A stretch of 38,675 nucleotides of DNA from Streptosporangiaceae bacterium (GTDB lineage: Bacteria > Actinomycetota > Actinomycetes > Streptosporangiales > Streptosporangiaceae), in NCBI GenBank assembly GCA_025964695.1, contig JAOPYK010000197.1, forward strand, positions 1 through 38,675. The letters are read 5' to 3'. Below, piece by piece: positions 36,297-38,675 of this stretch. The first letter of the stretch is position 1; each line of letters opens with the position of its first letter. The position numbers were made by a program, and so were the translations under genes. A model generated the notes under the pieces. The model searched no databases. It was not told where the DNA came from and saw nothing but the letters and a program-made list of their open reading frames with translations.

Positions 36297-36320
36297 AAAC
36301 TGTGTTGGAAACTGTGTTGG
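36297..36320. repeat. Two tandem 12-base repeats between integrase remnant and tRNA-Thr
   Basis: AAACTGTGTTGG occurs twice in a row. The place, between an integrase gene end and its tRNA target, suits integrase arm-binding sites. Confidence 0.6.
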
Positions 36321-36328
36321 AACAAGAT

Positions 36329-36361
36329 CAGGGCGTCCACCCTGTGAGGGTGAACGCCCTG
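36329..36361. terminator. Bidirectional terminator between tRNA-Thr and the integrase remnant
   Basis: CAGGGCGTCCACCCT (36329-36343) pairs with AGGGTGAACGCCCTG (36347-36361), 14 of 15 positions, around GTG. It lies 11 bases after the 3' end of the tRNA gene. Confidence 0.8.
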
Positions 36362-36371
36362 GTCACACACG

Positions 36372-36444
36372 AGCCGCCTATCGGAATCGAACCGATGACC
36401 TATTCATTACGAGTGAATCGCTCTGCCGACTGAGCTAAGGCGGC
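36372..36444 (-). tRNA. tRNA-Thr (CGT)
   Basis: On the minus strand all arms form. The acceptor is GCCGCCT/AGGCGGC, the D-arm GCTC-AGTCGGCA-GAGC, and the anticodon arm ATTCA-CTCGTAA-TGAAT with anticodon CGT (codon ACG). The variable loop is AGGTC, the T-arm ATCGG-TTCGATT-CCGAT, and the discriminator is T. Length is 73; CCA is not encoded. Its 3' end faces the integrase remnant, which makes it the likely attachment site of the accessory region to the left. Confidence 0.97.
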
Positions 36445-36510
36445 CAGCCGTCCGAGGACAGCGGCATGAAGTCTACCGGCTCCGGGCACCTCTCCGCTCA
36501 CGGCCGGTGG

Positions 36511-38028
36511 TCACCGGCAGAGGGTGCCCTTCGCGGGCGGTTTCTCGGTCGTCAGGTACGTCTCGACGGCGCTGCTGATGCAGGGGTTGCCCTGGAGGTA
36601 GGCGGTGTGGCCGTCGCCGTCCAGGCTGAGCAGCACCCCCGAGGTGAGCTCAGATGCCAGCCCCTTCGCCCACTCATAGGGCGTGGCGGGGTCACGGGTC
36701 GTACCTACCACGACGATGGGCGGGGAGCCGGTCGCGGCCAGCGGGCGGGGCGCCTCGGTGGTCCTCACCGGCCAGTAGCCACAGATCAGGGTGCTCCACA
36801 CGATGAAGGGGCCAAAGCGCGGCGCGACCTTCTTGGCCTCGTCGGCCTGCCTCTGGAAGGCGGGGACGTCGTGGGCATACGGCTTGTCGATGCAGTTGAC
36901 GGCGTTGTTGGCCTCCATCAGGTTGGTGTAGGTGCCGTCGGGCTTGCGCTCCACCTGTTCGTCGGCACTGGCCAGCAGGCTGGTGCCGTCACCGTTCTTG
37001 ATGGCCTGGGTGAGTGCCAGCCGCAGGAAGGGCCACAGCTGCTTCACATAGAGCGGCTGGGCGATGCCCAGCGCGACGATCGCCTCGTCGATCGTGCGGC
37101 CGTCGCCGGTGCTGTTCCGCAGCGGGGTCTGGTCTGTCCTGGCCAGCAGCGCCGACACCTGGTTCAGCGCCTCGTCCACGGAGCCGTTGCCGAGCGGGCA
37201 GTTCGGCTTCTTCACGCAGTCAGTGGCGAAGGAGCGCAGAGCGCGCTCGAATCCCTTGGCCTGTTCGATGTTGACCTGTTCGGCGCTCAGCTTGGGGTCG
37301 ACCGCGCCGTCGAGCACCATGGCCCGGATATTCCGCGGGAACTGGTCGGCGTAGAAGGCGCCGAGGTAGGTGCCGTACGAGGCTCCGTAGTAGGTGAGTT
37401 TCTGATCGCCAAGCACCGCGCGCAGGATGTCGATGTCACGGGCGGCGTTGACCGTGCCGACATGCGGCAGCAGCCGGCTGGAATTGGCCTGGCAGCCCTG
37501 GGCGAACTCCTTGCTGACCGCGGCGATCTGGTTCACCTCGGCCTGGTTGTCGGGTGAGGTGTCGGTGGCGAAGTACTGGTCGAGTTGCTTGGGGCTCTCG
37601 CAATGGACGGGGTCGCTCTGCCCGACCCCGCGCGGGTCGAAGCCCACGATGTCGAAACGATCGCGGAGCGAGGTGCCGAAGGCCCGGGCGGCGCTGCGGA
37701 CGAACTCGACGCCGGAGCCGCCGGGGCCGCCGGGGTTGGTGACGAGGGAGCCGATCCGGGCTGCACGGTTGCTTGCGGGCAGCCGGATGACCTTCAGCTT
37801 CAGCTCACCGGTGTTGGGCTTGCCGTAGTCGAGCGGCACCCGCACGTCGGCGCATTGGAAGCCTTCTTTGCAGTCGCTCCAGGTCGGATGCTGCCCGTAG
37901 AACGACTCCAGGCCCGCCGGCCCCTGCTCGGACGCCTTGGCCGAACCACTGGGCTCCTGCACGCCCGTGCATGCGGTCGCAGCCAGTGCGGCGGCGGCGA
38001 TCATCGCCACCATAGGAAGTGCCCTCAC
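36511..38028 (-). CDS. Secreted tripeptidyl aminopeptidase-like alpha/beta hydrolase (S33 type)
   Basis: The 505-residue protein has an N-terminal signal ending ALAATAC, consistent with a lipoprotein Cys. The oxyanion segment NPGGPGGSGVEF and FDPRGVGQSDP follow. The nucleophile elbow is YYGASYGTYLG. The catalytic Asp is in TTRDPATPYEWA and the His in DGDGHTAYL near the C-terminus. This matches the Streptomyces SlpD/E and Tap secreted peptidases that remove tripeptides from N-termini, though the exact specificity is unknown. The start is read as GTG or ATG-equivalent at 38028. An 8-base inverted repeat lies 75-95 bases upstream. Confidence 0.9.
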   Translation of the reverse strand: MRALPMVAMIAAAALAATACTGVQEPSGSAKASEQGPAGLESFYGQHPTWSDCKEGFQCADVRVPLDYGKPNTGELKLKVIRLPASNRAARIGSLVTNPGGPGGSGVEFVRSAARAFGTSLRDRFDIVGFDPRGVGQSDPVHCESPKQLDQYFATDTSPDNQAEVNQIAAVSKEFAQGCQANSSRLLPHVGTVNAARDIDILRAVLGDQKLTYYGASYGTYLGAFYADQFPRNIRAMVLDGAVDPKLSAEQVNIEQAKGFERALRSFATDCVKKPNCPLGNGSVDEALNQVSALLARTDQTPLRNSTGDGRTIDEAIVALGIAQPLYVKQLWPFLRLALTQAIKNGDGTSLLASADEQVERKPDGTYTNLMEANNAVNCIDKPYAHDVPAFQRQADEAKKVAPRFGPFIVWSTLICGYWPVRTTEAPRPLAATGSPPIVVVGTTRDPATPYEWAKGLASELTSGVLLSLDGDGHTAYLQGNPCISSAVETYLTTEKPPAKGTLCR

Positions 38029-38102
38029 CCTGACCCCGTCTCATCATCCCCGCATGCGCGGCGCGCACTTCGAGGGACATTCCCTCTGTGGGTCCCCATA
38101 TT

Positions 38103-38122
38103 CGTACGGTCGCCACCGTACG
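38103..38122. promoter_or_regulatory. Inverted repeat upstream of the S33 peptidase gene
   Basis: CGTACGGT and ACCGTACG form a perfect 8-base inverted repeat with a 4-base spacer (CGCC), in the promoter zone of the peptidase gene. It may be an operator, possibly for the MarR protein encoded next door. Confidence 0.5.
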
Positions 38123-38209
38123 GCCAGCACTATCGGTAGGCGTGCCAACACAAAATAGAACAAAAGCTAACAAACTCCCAACCGGCCATCCCGGAGGGTG
38201 GCCGATGGG

Positions 38210-38242
38210 ATGGGAATGAGATGGCAATGAGATGGGAATGGT
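38210..38242. repeat. Three 11-base repeats between MarR and peptidase genes
   Basis: ATGGGAATGAG, ATGGCAATGAG and ATGGGAATGGT follow each other directly, just after the MarR gene stop on the minus strand. Confidence 0.6.
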
Positions 38243-38256
38243 GGTGGCAGCCGGAC

Positions 38257-38675
38257 TCAGGCCTTGGCCATCCGAGCGAGCCAATCCCGGACGACTTCAC
38301 GTTGATCGTCGGTGAAGGCCGATTCGAGTTCACCCTCACGGCGGGTCACCGCGGGCCTGGCCTCCTCCAACCGCCGGCGGCCCAGTTCGGTGAGCGCGAT
38401 CTGCTGGGCGCGCCGGTCACTGGGGTGCGGGCCACGCACGATCAGGCCGTCCCGCTCCATCCCGGCCAGGAGTTCGTTGGCGGACTGCCGGGAACTCGAC
38501 ACGGCTCGCCCGACATCGGCGTTGGAGCAGCCCGGACGGCGGTCGACGATGGTCAGCGTGGCGTACTGCGCCACGGAGAGCCCGTGCACCCTCAACTCCG
38601 CCTCGATCGCCGAGCGCATGCTCAGCCAGGCCTGCCGGACCAGGAAGCTCAGCGAACCATCCAGAAACTCGCCCA
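38257..38675 (-). CDS. MarR-family transcriptional regulator (start outside window)
   Basis: The frame is open from the window edge to the stop at 38257. Before the first in-window ATG it already reads family-like sequence (GEFLDGSLSFLVRQAWLS), so the real start lies beyond 38675 and the ATG at 38619 is internal. The winged helix is clear: GLSVAQYATLTIVDRRPGCS, NADVGRAVSSSRQSANELL, then the wing RDGLIVRGPHPSDRRAQQIAL. MarR proteins usually repress adjacent genes in answer to small molecules. It reads toward the peptidase gene, 228 bases away. Confidence 0.88.
   Translation of the reverse strand, partial: GEFLDGSLSFLVRQAWLSMRSAIEAELRVHGLSVAQYATLTIVDRRPGCSNADVGRAVSSSRQSANELLAGMERDGLIVRGPHPSDRRAQQIALTELGRRRLEEARPAVTRREGELESAFTDDQREVVRDWLARMAKA

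Overview
The window is high-GC actinobacterial chromosome. GTG starts, stop/start overlaps of the ATGA/GTGA type and the gene order ftsH-folE-folP-folB-folK-DUF3180 preceded by dacB, a DUF2342 metalloprotease, tilS and hpt all point to Actinomycetes. The mix of families suggests the Streptosporangiales, but that is an inference; no rRNA or other marker in the window settles it.

Layout. 1-6.5 kb: the start of a histidine kinase, a MidA-like methyltransferase, a leftward set of two bacterial-PH membrane proteins followed by a cytochrome P450, and a lone nuoD-like gene with a small membrane protein behind it. 6.6-20 kb: a long leftward housekeeping block, read from dacB through metalloprotease, tilS, hpt, ftsH, folE, a DUF2156 lysyltransferase-like gene, folP, an NTF2-like gene, folB, folK and DUF3180. 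It covers peptidoglycan trimming, tRNA-Ile lysidine formation, purine salvage, membrane proteolysis and dihydropterin/folate synthesis. 20-25.4 kb: ppa, a secreted NlpC/P60 peptidase, a membrane-anchored sigma-factor-like fusion, a saccharopine-dehydrogenase-like oxidoreductase and a NERD-domain protein. 25.6-31.7 kb: a MerR regulator translationally coupled to a VIT/VWA protein behind a perfect palindrome, a stand-alone ABC ATPase, a rhomboid protease and an unrecognised protein.

31.7-36.4 kb is an accessory, partly decayed region that ends at a tRNA-Thr(CGT) gene. It holds tRNA-like sequence, an LPXTG protein rich in His and Cys, a twice-frameshifted gene remnant, an AraC/VOC pair, a collagen-like secreted protein, and the N-terminus of a TROVE (Ro60-like) protein joined to the C-terminus of a tyrosine integrase. 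The rest, to 38.7 kb, is core sequence again: a secreted S33-type peptidase and a MarR regulator cut by the window edge.

The most interesting signal is at 31923-32059. A complete tRNA-like fold is encoded in permuted order, with the T-arm and 3' acceptor strand before the 5' acceptor strand and D-arm. Its anticodon stem continues into an outer helix formed by the flanks. This is the design known for bacterial YrlA-type Y RNAs, the partners of Ro60/TROVE proteins, and a TROVE gene remnant lies about 4 kb away in the same region.
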